Shown here: positions 24,815 through 41,164 of the stretch, piece by piece
Layout: each line of letters opens with the position of its first letter
Numbering within the stretch: position 1 is the first letter of the stretch
Source: Ahaetulla prasina
Taxonomy: Eukaryota > Chordata > Lepidosauria > Squamata > Colubridae
Length of the DNA: 64,000 nt
Reading direction: 5' to 3'
Assembly: GCF_028640845.1 (NCBI RefSeq)
Contig: NC_080540.1
Coordinates: 160,168,438-160,232,437, forward strand
Notes under the pieces: model-generated
What the model saw: the letters and a program-made list of their open reading frames with translations, nothing else
What the model was told of the DNA's origin: nothing
The model's database searches: none
Translations under genes and position numbers: made by a program

Positions 24815-24913
24815 CAGGGGTCTCCAACCTTGGCAACTTTTAAGACTTGTGGCTGAGGAACTCTGGGAGTTGAAGTCCACAAGTCTTAAAGTTGTCAAGG
24901 TTGGCGACCCCTG
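24815..24913. mobile_element. Palindromic hAT-like element, family C, in TSFM upstream region
   Basis: Starts CAGGGGTCTCCAACC and ends GGTTGGCGACCCCTG; the arms (acttgtgg...agttgaagtccacaagt) fold into a hairpin. Perfect 8-bp duplication ctctatcc (24807-24814 and 24914-24921). It lies 113-211 bases upstream of the TSFM ATG. Confidence 0.85.
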
Positions 24914-25958
24914 CTCTATCCCACCTAGGCGTTTCATTAGTTGATGCAAGACGCCGCTGAGCCCGTAGAGAAGGGAAGGCAGCCAGGCCGGTGTTGTTTT
25001 TTCCCCAAAGTTGGCAGTTTTTAAGATGGACTTTAATGCTGTTTAATGATGCAAATACTTAGCGATTTACCATTTGCAGTATAGTAATTGACGGGGATCA
25101 AGTAACGTAAATAAGACATTATTTTAGTTCATGAAATAGTTGGCATATGAAAGTTGTCAAATGATCTCAAGGGACCACAGTATTTTCCATGCAATGCAGC
25201 AAGAATAAATATTGTTGCAGCTGTACTTCTACAATCGATATGCAATGCAGAATCTATTTACCAAATGCACAAACACACATACATACATACATATATATCA
25301 CTAGCATCTTTTAAGATACAGTACACAACAAATTCGATTGAAACCTTGATTCCTAAATGAATGGGACAGTATAGTGTTGGAAATACAAATGCAGTTGTTT
25401 GTCTACAGGCACATACAAACATCACGTTCCACTTTGTATAAGTTATTTTAAAGAGGAAGACATAAAAACATCTCAAAATGAGAAAAGGCACCATGTGTTT
25501 TAATGCACATATTATATGCTTCACTTAGACTTGCTGGCACATTCTCGAACTTGAACTTTTAAGCAAGAACCAACACTTGAATTCCACATCATTCTTACAA
25601 CAGTTTTATCAAACCCTGTGGATTTCAGAGGGAACTTGAATTTGTTTCTCAGATTCTGATGAGTGGTTTAACTGCGGCCTTAATTGCCACTTTGGATTGA
25701 GAGTGACAGCCTTGGATCACATTGTGCCTATATGGCTTGATTCCAGAGAGCCCTGGCTTTCAAAGGACCTTCTAGCTAGAGATTAAATGATAAAATGTTG
25801 CTGGAAAAGGATCAAGAGCAAAATCAGGATTTTAGTCATGGGGAAAAACCTCCCTACTCTAGAAGCAGTCACTAAATCCAACAACATTGGACAATTTGTC
25901 TGTTGGGGAAGTGGGTTAAGTTGCAGCTTTGGAGGTCCTTTTAATTTGGGGTTCAGTC

Positions 25959-26160
25959 CAATGGTGAAATCCAAATTTTTTTATTACCGATTCTGTGAGT
26001 GTGGCTTGGTGGGCGTGGCAGGGGAAGGATACTGCAAAATCTCCATTCCCTCCCCTTTCTGGGGCCAGCCAGAGGTGGTATTTGCCAGTTCTCCAAACTA
26101 CTCAAAATTTCCACTACTGGTTCTCCAGAACCTGTCAGAACTTATTGGATTTCACCCCTG
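25959..26160. mobile_element. hAT-like miniature element, family A
   Basis: Starts CAATGGTGAAATCC and ends GGATTTCACCCCTG; flanks gttcagtc / gttcagcc (7 of 8). Opposite orientation to the AVIL-intron copies. It lies between EEF1AKMT3 and TSFM; 24922-25950 and 26170-27230 show no other feature. Confidence 0.8.
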
Positions 26161-27230
26161 GTTCAGCCCTAGGTATAATAGTGAGATGGCATTAATCATA
26201 CTTGTGGATCACCTCTAGCACGACTGGGATAGAAATGGTGCATCTATCTTAGCCTTCCTTGGTCCCACTTTACAAGGTCCTAGAGTTCTTGACTTTCCCC
26301 ACTCCTATTTTAAGTTATTGGGTGAGGGTGAAATCATGACAGCACAAGGTCAGGACAGATGTCATAAGTGTGCTGATGACTGCTATATATTTTGACTCTT
26401 GGCAAACCAAGTGATGCTATTGAACTTCTATCTTGGGGTCTGCAGGCTCTGGGAGCCCAAATGGGGAGAAACAACCTTAGGTTCAATCTTAATTAAATTT
26501 GAATAGCTATGGGGTTTAGAACCCACCCCCACCTCAAATCTGGGGATATTCCATCACTGGTTCTGGATGAGGTTGCATTGCCCCAGACTCCATTGGTGTG
26601 CAATTCTGGGATTTCTCCTAGGCTCTCAACTTCTGTTTTAAGAGTCAAAAAAGAGCCTTTGTACAAATCCATCTTGTGCATCATTTGCACCCATACCTGG
26701 ACCAGGAGGCCCTTTGGATAGTCATTCATGCTTTGATCACCTTGTATTTATACTACTGTAATGTGCTCTACGAAGCAACTTTGAAAAATCACACAAAGCC
26801 TATAACTAAACCAGAATGCAGCAGCAATAGGTTGGGACCACCTTGCTACACCTGAGTAAATGCAACTGTGTGAGCTGCATAAGCTCCTAGTAGATTTCTG
26901 CATCAATTGAAGATGCTCGTTGTTATACTGCATGACTCGGGATCTAGATTATTTGTGGGATCATCTGTTTCCAATTATTTCTGGACATGTTCTAAATCCT
27001 TTTCATTCAATAGTACCATCTCAGGGGACCTACAAAATGCAACTTTGTTCATCCCTGTGAAACAGCATATCACCTGAGATTCAGATGCCCCTGGTGTGGA
27101 TTTTTATGTTCCCCCGTTATGTGCTTCAGTGTGTGTTTTTAACTTGCTGTTTTTCTCACCCAGGATCAAATGTCAAAGGGCAGGCATGCAATTCAAATAA
27201 ATGAATAAACTTTCCTAAGTGCAGCAAAGG

Positions 27231-27590
27231 GGACGCAGTGGCTCAGGGGCTAGGACGTTGAGCTTGTCAATTGAAAGGTCGGCAGCTCGGAGGTTCGAAT
27301 CCCTAGTGCTGCCGTGTAACGGGGTGAGCTCCCATTACTTGTCCCAGCTTCTGCCAACCTAGCAGTTTCGAAAGCACGTAAAAATGCAAGTAGAAAAAAT
27401 AGGGACCATCTTTGGTGGGAAGGTAACAGCGTTCCGTGCGCCTTTGGCGTTGAGTCATGCCGGCCACATGACCATGGAGACGTCTTCGGACAGCGCTGGC
27501 TCTTCGGCTTTGAAATGGAGACGAGCACCACCCCCTAGAGTCGGCAACGACTAGCACGTATGTGCGAGGGGAACCTTTACCTTTACCTTT
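27231..27590 (+). mobile_element. Sauria-type tRNA-derived SINE
   Basis: Plus-strand, nearly complete copy: box A (gtggctcaggggctagg), box B (ggttcgaatccc), body, then gtcggcaacgactagcacg and a tail of three ACCTTT-type units. Confidence 0.85.
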
Positions 27591-27645
27591 TAAGCGCAGC
27601 AAAGAGTCCACCTTTGCTCACCATTAGAACTACTGCATTCATATA

Positions 27646-27874
27646 AGCCACGGTGGCGCAGTGGTTAGAATGCGGTACTGAAGGCTACTTCTGCTGCCTG
27701 CTGGCTGCCTGCAATTTGGCAGTTCAAATCTCACCAGGCTCAAGTTTGACTTAGCCTTTCCATCCTTCAGAGGTGGGTAAAATGAGGACCCAGATTGTTA
27801 GGGGCAATATTGTTGGGGGTAAATCGCTTAGAGAAGACTGTAAAGCCCTGTAAAGCAGTATATAAGTCTAAGTG
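27646..27874 (+). mobile_element. Second-family tRNA-derived SINE
   Basis: It starts gccacggtggcgcagtggtt and keeps agttcaaatctcacc, a box-B-like block. A tandem duplication around ctgctgcctgctggctgcctgc lies in the head. It ends tataagtctaagtgctactg. Confidence 0.7.
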
Positions 27875-28032
27875 CTACTGCTATTCTGTCTTTTGCACAC
27901 AAACCATTTGGGGCCTGATAGCCACTTTTGAACATACCTGCAAAGAAGAACAAAATGAGCCATCCCTGAAAGCCATATCACCCCTAGAAAATACACACTC
28001 CTAAAGAAATAAATACACACTCCTAAAGTCAT

Positions 28033-28390
28033 AGAGGATGCAATGGCTCAGTGGCTAAGACTCTGAGCTTGTCAATCGAAAAGTTGGCAGTTCAGCGATT
28101 CGAATCCCTAGTGCTGCCGCGTAATGGGGTGAGCTCCTGCTACTTGTCCCAGCTTCTGCCAATCTAGCAGTTTGAAAGCACGTAAAAAATGCAAGTAGAA
28201 AAAAAAGTGACCACCTTTGGTGGGATGGTAATAGTGTTCCGTGTGCCTTTGGCATTTAGTCATGCCGGCCACGTGATCACAGAGACGTCTTCGGACAGTG
28301 CTGGCTCTTCGACTTTGAAACAGAGATAAGCATCACCCCCTAGAGTCAGGAACGACTAGCACATATGTGCAAGGAGAACCTTTACCTTTT
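28033..28390 (+). mobile_element. Sauria-type tRNA-derived SINE
   Basis: Plus-strand copy with box A (atggctcagtggctaagac), box B (gattcgaatccc) and an ACCTTT tail. More diverged than the copy at 27231. It lies about 290 bp downstream of the EEF1AKMT3 stop. Confidence 0.8.
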
Positions 28391-28677
28391 AAAGACATGA
28401 CTTCAGATTTCTCTCAGTCTCTTCAGGAAAAGAGGAGGAAGATGGTAGAGAAAATGGCTGCCTCCTATTGTTAAACTTCCACTGGCATATATGCTTGGTA
28501 GGACTGCTGCTGTTTCTCAGACAGGATTCTTCCTTGAAAGGTTTGCAGATCTGTTCTTACAGAGATTAGTGAGAGATTCGTTCCATGCTGAATTCTCAAA
28601 TCACAATGCTTGTTTTCTTTTTTTAAAAAAAGAGGGAAAATGAATGTTCCACTATCCAAAGATAGTCTTTAACTAAC

Positions 28678-33104
<4,427 letters not shown>

Positions 33105-33122
33105 CTTCCCAAGTTTTTCTTA

Positions 33123-33158
33123 GGGTGCTGGGGCGGGGGTGGGGGGGGGAGGCGGGTA
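33123..33158 (+). promoter_or_regulatory. G-rich tract just upstream of EEF1AKMT3 start
   Basis: GGGTGCTGGGGCGGGGGTGG and the following G-run and GGCGGG give several runs of three or more G within 36 bases, 19 to 54 bases upstream of the start codon. It contains GGGGCGGGG-type Sp1 motifs and could form a G-quadruplex on the plus strand. It may lie in the promoter or 5' UTR. Confidence 0.45.
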
Positions 33159-33198
33159 GCACAGAACGATCCGGGAACAGCTGGCGTACCCTATTCGG

Positions 33199-33235
33199 AT
33201 TGGACAGGAGGGACAGCGCCTCTAATGGCTATTGG
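33199..33235 (-). promoter_or_regulatory. EEF1AKMT3: Paired inverted CCAAT boxes upstream of EEF1AKMT3
   Basis: ATTGG occurs at 33199-33203 and 33231-33235, reading CCAAT on the gene strand, 95 and 127 bases upstream of the ATG and 32 bases apart. NF-Y sites in CpG-type promoters are often paired at about this spacing. Promoter function is inferred from position. Confidence 0.5.
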
Positions 33236-33436
33236 ATCTCAATGGGAAAGGGGGAGGAGCTTAATCTTGCTGAGTTTCTCCACGTGATTTGTTTTGGTGG
33301 CGGGTGTTTACTTTAGTTCCACTCGGAATGAGGGACAGATCGCAGGTGACATCCCGAAGATTTAATCTCAGGACTACCAGATCCGGGCCAAAAACAAAAA
33401 ACAAAAACGCAGACGAATATTAGATGGGAACGAAGA

Positions 33437-33910
33437 TAGAATAGGAATAGGAATAGAACAGAACAGAATAGAATAGATTTTTTTATTGGCCAAGTGTGAT
33501 TGGACACACAAGGAATTTGTCTTGGTGCATATGCTCTCAGTGTACATAAAAGAAAAGATCATCAAGAATTCTAAGGTACAACACTTAATGATAGTCATAG
33601 GGTACAAATAAACAATCAGGAAACGATCAATATCAGTATAAATTGAAAGGATACAAGCAACAAACTTACAGTCAAACAGTCATAAGTGGAAGGAGATGGG
33701 TGATGGGAACGATGAGAAGATTAACAGTAGTGCAGATTTAGTAATTAGTTTGACAGTATGGAGGGAATTATTTGTTTAGCAGAGTGATGGCATTCGGGGA
33801 AAAAACTGTTCTTGTGTCTAGTTGTTCTGGTGTGCAGTGCTCTGTAGCGTCGTTTTGAGGGTAGGAGTTGAAACAGTTTATGTCCATGATGTGAAGGGTC
33901 TGTAAATATT
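33437..33910 (-). repeat. CR1-L3-type snake LINE 3' end
   Basis: Third copy of the LINE end seen at 7385 and 17866, with AATAG/GGAAT/AGAAC pentamers at the tail. After it, 33911-35500 shows no recognised feature. Confidence 0.75.
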
Positions 33911-35539
33911 TAAGTTAATTAATAGGTAAGATCATCTGCGCATTCTGTTAATGCGGAATGCAGAATCAAAATAGTTAGTACACAGAACAGTATTGTCTCT
34001 AATGAGGAAAACATTTCCACACATTGGTAGCAGGGGCTAAAGAATCGTGACACTTATAACTTTCCATCTGACAACTATCTTAACAAGTGAGATCAAAGTA
34101 AATCACTCTGCTATTGAAACCAAGGATGTCATTATTCAGAATGCAACACTGCATTAATTCCCCCCCCCCAAACAATAATATTTACTTCTAGAACATCCAT
34201 AGACAAGATCATACAGGGTATTTGCATCCCTAGACACCTTTTCTTTGTTTCTTTGAAAAACAGGGCTATTTTTATATTTGGTACCCTCAGAAATTCATTA
34301 TGACCACCAATAATATTAGAATGCATTTTATTTTTCTGTATAATACTCTGATGCTCTGCAAACATTTGGGAGGGAAATTCAAATAGTCACTGTATGCAAG
34401 AAGCTTGATGCAGCTGTGAATTACAAAAACACTTGTCCAAAAATATTCAGTAATAAGCCCTGCCAGAATGCTAGGTTTGGGTAGTTGCCCTAGGAATGCT
34501 AGTCCAAATCTCACTGAATATTTCTCACTTAATTCACTGTAACAAGTAAGTCTGTGTAAAATCAGAGCTTTAATTATGATTATAGTAACTTGGCTGGGCC
34601 CAAAATGTAATACAAATGTTTTGCAAATGATTGCTAAACATGGCTCTCACTATAATAGAAAAGCAAAATAGAAATCCAGCTAATAAACAGTAACAAATCT
34701 ATAAATTGTATCAAAACAGTTTCTCTCCTCCAAAGTCTTGCTTTCATTAATGCAGAATTTCTTTTTGGCAAATGTAATAGTTTATCCATTATACTATTAC
34801 ATGTGCTGTATTAGGCAACCTATAATTTAAGTCATGGCAATAGTTCACACAAACAGACATTTACCTTTAGTCCTCAATGTCCTACTTGCTAATTTTCATG
34901 AAATTTCTGGCTTGGAGCCTGCCGAAGCACCCTACCATTGGCAACCCTGCTCTCTAGCGTCATTCTATGCGTTTGACTAGTAAAATAATAACACTGCTGC
35001 TAGCTGATTTATGAGCCAGGTCCCAAAGGATCAGAAGGACATTCCATGTTCCCTGACCCATCTCTGTTAGCTTCACAAGACTGGAGGTTTAAGAACAGGG
35101 AAAGAAAGCCATTCCCACATTCATGAAAAGTCACCTGTTTGCTGAATGCTGAGCTTGGAGAGGTGGGGTCAGCTCTTGACGCATATCACAGTTAAAAGTT
35201 ATCTTTGCAAGACATTCAGACAGAAAAAATGCTCTTGTTTGGCTGACCCAGTTAGAGTATTTAACGGAAACCAACACAGAATTAAATATTAAAAGGCTCA
35301 GTGAATCCTTGGTATATTTCCATTCTTTTTGTTTAATTTTTGAGGGATTTAATTTTTCAAGGGACTTGTTTTTATTGTCAGATTTTAAAAATCCATGTCC
35401 TTCTCTACTATTTGCCAGAAAGGGGGGGGGGAGTAGTTGTTTTGGTGTTTGAAGTTGTATTTGCTAACGTTCTTCAACTCCGCTCCTCATTCTCTTTTCT
35501 TTAAAAAAATTCTTGAGAATAAAAACTGAAAATAATTAA

Positions 35540-36560
35540 AATAATTATGGTACCAGCTAGATGCTAAATGTATATTTGCAATGGTTATTGAAACCATTGG
35601 ACATGTTTTATTACATTGTTCATTTTATGATGTTTGTTTGGGGCCACAAAGCTTTTTAATAAAGACATATGATTAACCCCACCTTTAACCAAGTTCCTTG
35701 GTCCTTTTGATCAGGTTTATTTACAACTCGATTTTCAGACTTGGATGATTCTATTTCTTTCAGTCTATGCCAAATTCTGTCAAGTAATGTGTAAGATATA
35801 TAGCAGTTTAACATACTTATCTACTTAATTAATCAATTGTATACATTCAGTGTTTTTTTAAATAAACTAGGCATTGATGTAATAAAAATCTATAATCTGT
35901 AATAACCTACCTGGCAACCTTCTATAATATTAATAATTTGTTCTACAAAATTATTAAATAGAAAGAACAACAAAGTAGAGATTGGGCTAATTCTACTGCT
36001 AGGATAAATGTGCTTGATTTGGTTGCAGAGTATAGTAACATTGCTATAGGTGATGTGTAGGAGCCCTACTTTGGATATGATCAAACCAAAACAATTTTGA
36101 TACAACACATTCCGGATATTGTAAGACAACAAGACTAGCCTCTCCTGCCCAGGAATGTTAAGTAATCAGTCTTGTATTTTCAGACTGGCAAGACACTTAG
36201 ATTATAACATGATATTCAAATTGAGAAGAGCTTTAACACTGGCTCAGTTTAATGTTTTGCTGTCAACTATTCTGGAAAGCAGACACACACAAAAAGTCCA
36301 TATGCTGTTCAATTATGTCCCTATGATACAGGAGCCATAGAATGTATCATTCACATTTTATTGTGTTGCTGCTTTTATAGAAATATTACAATTCACTTTA
36401 AGTCCCCATATCTACTAAAATAACCAAGCATTCTGATATCCTCTATACAGATTTTTTTAACTCATTAAGCAAGATTATCTTGTTCAGAATTAATATTGGG
36501 GTGATTTATTTATAAAATTATAGCCTTGAAGAGGTAAATTGATGAAAGCAAGTAATAATA
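35540..36560 (+). pseudogene. Degenerate LINE-type coding remnants
   Basis: Two patches translate to similar H/C-spaced text: around 35590 ETIGHVLLHCSFYDV and around 36340 ECIIHILLCC-FYRN, the second preceded by LARHLDYNMIFKLRRALTL. Such patches resemble the C-terminal zinc-binding region of non-LTR retroelement polyproteins. Frames are short and broken and the family is not identified. Confidence 0.35.
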
Positions 36561-37237
36561 AAAACAACTAAGTGGCTGGATGGTTGTAGGAAAAAAGAAA
36601 TATGTATCAAATTAAGATCCTCTCTCTGATCATTCATCCACATCTCTTCACAGAGCAATAGGCTGTCAATTGTACAAAGACGATTACTCTTTAACTATTG
36701 CCCTTTCAGTTTCCTGTTGGAGTAGCCAAGCCATTCATCCATCTTTGTCAATGTGCGTCAAAGCCACAGGTCATTGTGATGTTCTGAAGTAAATCTTGGG
36801 CAATTAACTCTCTGAAGATGATTTCCTAGCTGATATACCATGAAGTGAGCTGGAGGCTCATAACACAGTTACTAAGAGACTAATACTTAATTTCATGGCT
36901 TTTAAACATCCCACTGCGTTGCAAATTTTGCTGATGGCCCATTGACATTTTTGGCCAGCAAATTCTTTGAAAATAACAGACAATAGTCAAATGTTTTAAG
37001 TATGTGTGTGCGTGTGTGTGTGTTTCTGTGTGTGCATGTTTCTTTTTTAGACTGGGTGCATTGCAAGCAGTCCTCCCAAGTGCTGGCTGAACCACAACTC
37101 CATAAAGAATGGCAAAACGACCAATAATGAGTGAGAAAGTCAATAAGGATAGAAACATTTGAAGGACAGGAGAGCTTCAGATGACCAAATGTGGTTCAAC
37201 TGGATGAATGAAAAGATGGGCTAAATAGAGAGAATGG

Positions 37238-37260
37238 GATGGGATGGGATGGGATGGAAT
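37238..37260. repeat. (GGGAT)n microsatellite
   Basis: Four to five GGGAT/GGGAA units. The surrounding 36560-38470 shows no gene or clear repeat apart from a GT-rich run near 37005-37035. Confidence 0.8.
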
Positions 37261-38475
37261 ACAAGGTAAGGACAAAAATCTTCTGGAAATGAGTGGGAAG
37301 CCAGCATAAGAATCAACTAAGAACCATCATGGGGTCAAACTGATGAAAGGTGAAAGGTGCCATAATGGAGAAGAGACCCAAGAAAAAACTGCACAGCAAA
37401 ATAGCTTCCTCCTGCTTTATCCCAGATCTATCCATCACCCCACAGATCTGTCAGTTGTACTGCTTTACCAGTCCAAGTGATAATCCTGTATTCCAAAACA
37501 GGCCAGATAAAGAAGAGTTTATATGACACCGTGAAATTGCTTTCTTCCTGGCTGATCCTCTACTCCATCAGCTTGTCAAATGACCTGTTTTTAGACCCAG
37601 ATTTAATGGACTTCTCCATACTTGATAAAGTGGCAGAACTATTGATTTCATCCTAGTTTCCAAAGAAACGTGTATGGCAAGAAGGGATGGCAGTACTGGC
37701 AAGAAACAGCCACAGCTAGCAACATCCAGAAGTATCCCACAAAGAACGCAACGTGGGACTTCCCCAATGTCATAAAAATATTACAAAGTGCAGGACTTGA
37801 AAATCCTACTGGAAAGGAGGGAATCTGGACATGGAGAAATGGAAAAGGAAGTGGGTGCCTTCAGGGCTAGACAGGGAAGAGAAGACAAACCATGTCCAAA
37901 TCAATGCTCTGAAGTTCCTGTGCTGCAATTAGTGCTCCTTGGGGACCATCAAATCAAACAGGAAGAAGCAGGAGGAGCAAAAATTCTTTTTGTCTTCCTT
38001 TCTTTTGGTCACCCTTCCCCTTTTCTCTGCTTGGCTCATCTGTTTACAATTTATTGAGCTGTAATTCACTGTAGGCATTAATCTTTCATAGCAGAAAGTA
38101 ATGAGTGAGGTGGTAAGTGACTACGATGGAGCCTGGTCCGGAGGGCACATTGCCACCCCTATTCATTCCTCTCCCCTCTAGCTTTTATTCCCTCTTTTTT
38201 GGCCTCTTACATTCCAATACCAGTGCAGCAGCATCCTTAATGTGATCACTGTGCATTCATTCCATAGTGCATCCTGTATGGCAGTTTCCACCACCACTGG
38301 GACAGTGCCCGTGGCTGCATTGGTTGCTGGTGGCAGCTAAGACTGCAACTGCTGCTTGTTGAACCCATCAGATAACATCCCCTCAACCCTTCCCTCTGCC
38401 ATGCAGAGTGATTGGCAGCACCATGGGAATGGAAAAATTGGCCCTCTTTCACTCCTTCTGACATTTAGATCATGC

Positions 38476-38719
38476 CAGGGATGAAATCTACTTACCTTCC
38501 TTACTAGTTCGGAAGTGCATGCGCTGCGCCATCACGTGCGTGTGTGGACCCTCTGTGCATGCGCAAAAAAACAGGTTACTTCCTGGTTAAAACCAGGAAG
38601 TGACGACTGGGTGGGTGGGCGGAGCCTTGCTCCACCATCGCTACTGGTTATCCGAACCACCCGCCACTATCGCTACTGGTTCAGCCGAACTGGTCCTAAC
38701 CGATACCATTTCACCCCTG
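38476..38719. mobile_element. hAT-like element, family A relative
   Basis: Starts CAGGGATGAAATC and ends CATTTCACCCCTG. Flanks gatcatgc / gatcactc (6 of 8). Its interior (aaaccaggaagtgacgac, gggcggagccttgctccacc) matches the element at 2563 in reverse orientation. Confidence 0.65.
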
Positions 38720-38971
38720 GATCACTCTCTGCAGCGGACACTGTCAAGGGTAACAAACTAGGGCAACTGAGAAGGAAGTATAGATAGATAGGCAGAAGTC
38801 AAAGAAATAAGGAAGGAAAGACTTCCGGGGACCCAGCATAAGGCTAGATTATATAAAGACTGCTTCTTCTGCACAGTTCCATCTACCTGTCCCATCAGGT
38901 CTGGCAGGAGATGCATATTAAGAGTCTCAGCCATTAAATAATATAATTTGACCCAGGAAGAGGCCTTTTTT

Positions 38972-39232
38972 TTTTTTGTTTACATTTATATCCCGCCCTT
39001 CTCCGAAGACTCAGGGCGGCTTACAGTGTATAAGGCAATAGTCTCATTCTATTTGTATATTTTTACAAAGTCAACTTATTGCCCCCCCAACAATCTGGGT
39101 CCTCATTTTACCTACCTTATAAAGGATGGAAGGCTGAGTCAACCTTGGGCCGGGCTTGAACCTGCAGTAATTGCAGGCTACTGTGTTCTAATAACAGGTT
39201 CCTTACAGCCTGAGCTATCACGGCCCCTTTTC
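38972..39232 (-). mobile_element. Second-family tRNA-derived SINE
   Basis: On the minus strand the head, with ctgtaaggaacctgttat, leads to aaaatgaggacccagattg and the terminal ccgccctgagtcttcggag block. The same terminal block is present at 4900 and 43400. Confidence 0.65.
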
Positions 39233-40340
39233 TGCTTTTTCTTTTTCTGCTTGGCACTTACCATTTGGAACATCAGTCTCCCCCAAAATTAGATTAGCCC
39301 CCAACCTTACTGGCCTTCAGGAAGTCTCTTAGGTTATGGGTCAGACATTGTGCCTGGGGATCCGGTGGCGGTACTGAGCCTGCTGGTTGTTTGCATTGTT
39401 AATAATGTACTGGTACTGTTCTGCAAATTAGTTTTATTGTTTTAATTAACAGTTTTAATTGGTTTCAATGACTTTTATTTTTGCTTGGATTACTAAGTGT
39501 TGTTGTCGTAATTAAGTAAGCCACCCAGAATCACTTAAGTGAGATGGGCAGCAATATAAATGGAGTGATTGAATTAAATGAATCAATAAAATCATTGTAG
39601 AGAGGGAGTATAGTCTGGCCGGGCTCTCATTCTGCTTGACAAGCTGGTTGAAGCAAAATGAAATTTCCTCTTCCCCTTCCTATTCTCTGATTGTGTTTCT
39701 GTGTAAATTAAAAAGCTCACAATTTCAAGCCAATACAGTATTTGGGTTTTCTGAAGAAGTCTGATTCTTTTCAAAATTTGCCTTATGCAAGAGGTATTTT
39801 CTCTGAAGACCTGTGTTTCACATCGATGCTGCAATGTTACTAATTATGGCTCTCGTGTGGCCTGTTTCTGCCAATTTCTGAGTGTTGCAGTTTTATTTCT
39901 ACTTCCTGTCCTGAAAATCACGTGAATCATTCTATTAGACATTTGCATAACAAAGATGGGACTTACTATTGTGCAGATGTTTTGCAATTTCAGTTTACTT
40001 GCATCCTATTACTGGCAGAGCTCATAAAATGAGGGGGGGACCCTCCTTCAAAGAAAATTGAAGTTCTGCTTTTCAAGAAATATGACTAAATAAATAAGAG
40101 TTCTGCTTTTCAAAACAGTACAAGAGAAACTGGATAGATTTTTTAAAAATTATTTCTGAAAAGTCCAGGATATTTCTGCTTGTACTGCGATAAATTCCTC
40201 CACTCAGCTGCTATATGGTATTCAGCACTAATATTTGCACTCTGCAGAATATTGTATTTATCAATGGATTTAAAGAATATCGGTAATAATTTCATAAATG
40301 AAACCCAACATTGAAATGAGCATACATATTACATGCGTTT

Positions 40341-40603
40341 CAGAGGTGGGTTTCAACAGGTTCTGACCAGTTCTGGAGAACCGGTAGCGGAAATTTTGAG
40401 TAGTTCGGAGAACCAGTAGTAAAAATTCTGACTGGCCCCGCCCCTCCGTCTATTCTCTGCCTTCCAGGTCCCAGCTGATCGGGAGGAAATGGGGATTTTG
40501 CAGTAACCTTCTCCTGGATTGGGGAGGGAATGAAAATTTTACAGTATCCTTCCCCTCCCACACCCACCGAACCGGTAGTAAGAAATTTTGAAACCCACCA
40601 CTG
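40341..40603. mobile_element. hAT-like miniature element, family A
   Basis: Starts CAGAGGTGGGTTTC and ends GAAACCCACCACTG, with flanks atgcgttt / atgtgttt (7 of 8). It is closest to the copies at 1732 and 60561. Confidence 0.8.
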
Positions 40604-40613
40604 ATGTGTTTCT

Positions 40614-40762
40614 GATAATATAATATAATATAATATTATATAATATAATATAATATAATATAATATAATATAATATAATATAATATAATATAATATAATA
40701 TAATATAATATAATATAATATAATATAATATAATATAATATAATATAATATAATATAATATA
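40614..40762. repeat. (TAATA)n microsatellite at a CR1 3' end
   Basis: About 29 TAATA units with one slip near 40632, placed exactly where the 3' tail of the minus-strand CR1 copy ends, as if expanded from that tail. Confidence 0.9.
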
Positions 40763-41160
40763 ACAACAGAGTTGGAAGGGACCTTGGAGGCCTTCTAGTC
40801 CAACCCCCTGCCCAGGCAGGAAACCCTACACCATCTCAGTCAGATGGTTATCCAACATTTTCTTAAAAATTTCCAGTGTTGGAGCATTCACAACTTCTGC
40901 AGGCAAGTCGTTCCACTTATTAATTGTTCTAACTGTCAGGAAATTTCTCCTTAGTTCTAAGTTGCTTCTTTCCTTTCCAGAAATTTCCTGACAGTTAGAA
41001 CAATTAATAAGTGGAACGACTTGCCTGCAGAAGTTTCCACCCATTGCTTCTTGTTCTACCCTCAGGTGCTTTGGAGAACAGCCCGACTCCCTCTTCTTTG
41101 TGGCAACCCCTGAGATATTGGAACATATAAATAAAATAAAAGGCATAGAACATAGAATCA
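40763..41160 (-). repeat. CR1 LINE 3' end with internal inverted repeat
   Basis: Minus-strand frame holds RNFLTVRTINKWNDLPAEVV followed by the CR1 end (aaggtcccttccaactctg). Arms 40892-40946 and 40981-41035 are a perfect 55-bp inverted repeat around a 34-bp spacer, so part of the LINE is present twice in opposite orientation. Confidence 0.75.
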
Positions 41161-41164
41161 TAGA

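Noticed and set aside
27231..27300. A true tRNA gene at the SINE heads
   Set aside because: Box A and box B are present but the cloverleaf is decayed and continues into the SINE body; the same head occurs in four copies.
37670..38057. Plus-strand frames of 66 and 89 codons
   Set aside because: They overlap in different frames, lack recognisable domains and splice context, and look like chance frames in anonymous sequence.
40539..40766. Frame over the (TAATA)n array
   Set aside because: Repeating Ile-Leu-Tyr-Tyr-Ile text is a microsatellite artefact.
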